From CAZIVE01 sp964542435 (GTDB lineage Bacteria > Bacteroidota > Bacteroidia > Bacteroidales > Tannerellaceae): a stretch of DNA of 6,372 nt. Below are positions 6,215-6,372 of the stretch, in pieces (the first letter of the stretch is position 1; each line of letters starts with the position of its first letter). The notes below the pieces were generated by a model. The model saw only the letters and a program-made list of their open reading frames with translations, did not search any database and was not told the origin of the DNA. Both the position numbers and the translations under genes were made by a program. The DNA lies in NCBI GenBank assembly GCA_964542435.1, contig CAZIVE010000148.1, positions 1 through 6,372 on the forward strand, written 5' to 3'.

Positions 6215-6372
6215 TTCACCCGATGAAACGATTAAAACGACCTAAAAAAGCCACTGCAATTTTGCAGGAAGCTTCATACGACCTAAAATCTCCGTTTCAA
6301 TCTTGCGGGAACGATTTTACGGCCTATTTTCGCCATTGCAATTTTGCGGGAACGATTTTACGACCTGTTTTT
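6215..6372. repeat. Degenerate tandem repeat, 41-bp period, four units, running off the window
   Basis: Units begin at 6215, 6256, 6297 and 6338. The core TTGCGGGAACGATTTTACG recurs at 6304-6322 and 6345-6363 (in the latter followed by ACC). Units 3 and 4 agree at 30 of the 35 positions visible in the window; units 2 and 3 agree at 27 of 41; unit 1 keeps mainly the ACGATT and ACGACCTA blocks with a one-base shift between them. Identity falls steadily from right to left, so the window catches the decaying end of an array that continues to the right. The period is not a multiple of three, so it is not a coding repeat. Confidence 0.85.

Noticed and set aside
6215..6372. Possible CRISPR array at the right edge
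   Set aside because: The whole 41-bp unit is repeated with gradual decay. There are no constant repeats separated by unrelated spacers, and the period is too short for the usual repeat-plus-spacer length.

Overview
The window looks like a piece of a Bacteroidales genome. The evidence is a sigma/anti-sigma/outer-membrane-receptor cassette of the Bacteroidetes type, Bacteroidetes-style promoter boxes (TTTG and TAnnTTTG), start codons without clear Shine-Dalgarno sequences, and a DUF4974-type domain. Base composition judged by eye is in the mid-forties percent GC. That would suit a Porphyromonas/Tannerella/Parabacteroides-like organism, but I cannot fix the genus. A run of exactly 100 N at 3996-4095 shows this is a scaffolded draft, so the distance and even the adjacency across that gap are not certain.

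Left part (1-3978): after an intergenic region with a probable leftward promoter at the extreme edge, three genes follow on the + strand with two 4-base ATGA overlaps. They are an ECF sigma factor (249-743), a short membrane-anchored FecR-like anti-sigma factor (740-1369) and a TonB-dependent-receptor-like outer-membrane protein with an N-terminal signalling (STN) domain (1366-3978). This is a cell-surface signalling operon. Ligand occupancy of the barrel is expected to be passed through the receptor's STN domain to the periplasmic end of the anti-sigma factor, which frees the sigma factor. No SusD partner or other substrate-handling gene is present, so the ligand cannot be guessed.

Middle (3979-4491): the gap is followed by 12 open codons that look like the end of a HigB toxin, then a complete HigA-family antitoxin (4144-4455). 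Most of the toxin appears to lie in the unsequenced gap. A perfect 10-bp inverted repeat sits between higA and the convergent gene to its right.

Right part (4477-6102, - strand): there is a small outer-membrane beta-barrel protein (5368-6102) and, downstream of it with its own good promoter, an unrecognised 254-residue protein carrying an HExxH zinc-metallopeptidase-like motif (4477-5241). The promoter position moves this gene's start 38 codons inside the longest open frame.

Right edge (6103-6372): there is no gene. It holds a set of small mutually exclusive inverted repeats in front of the porin gene, and a degenerate tandem array with a 41-bp period that runs off the end of the window.
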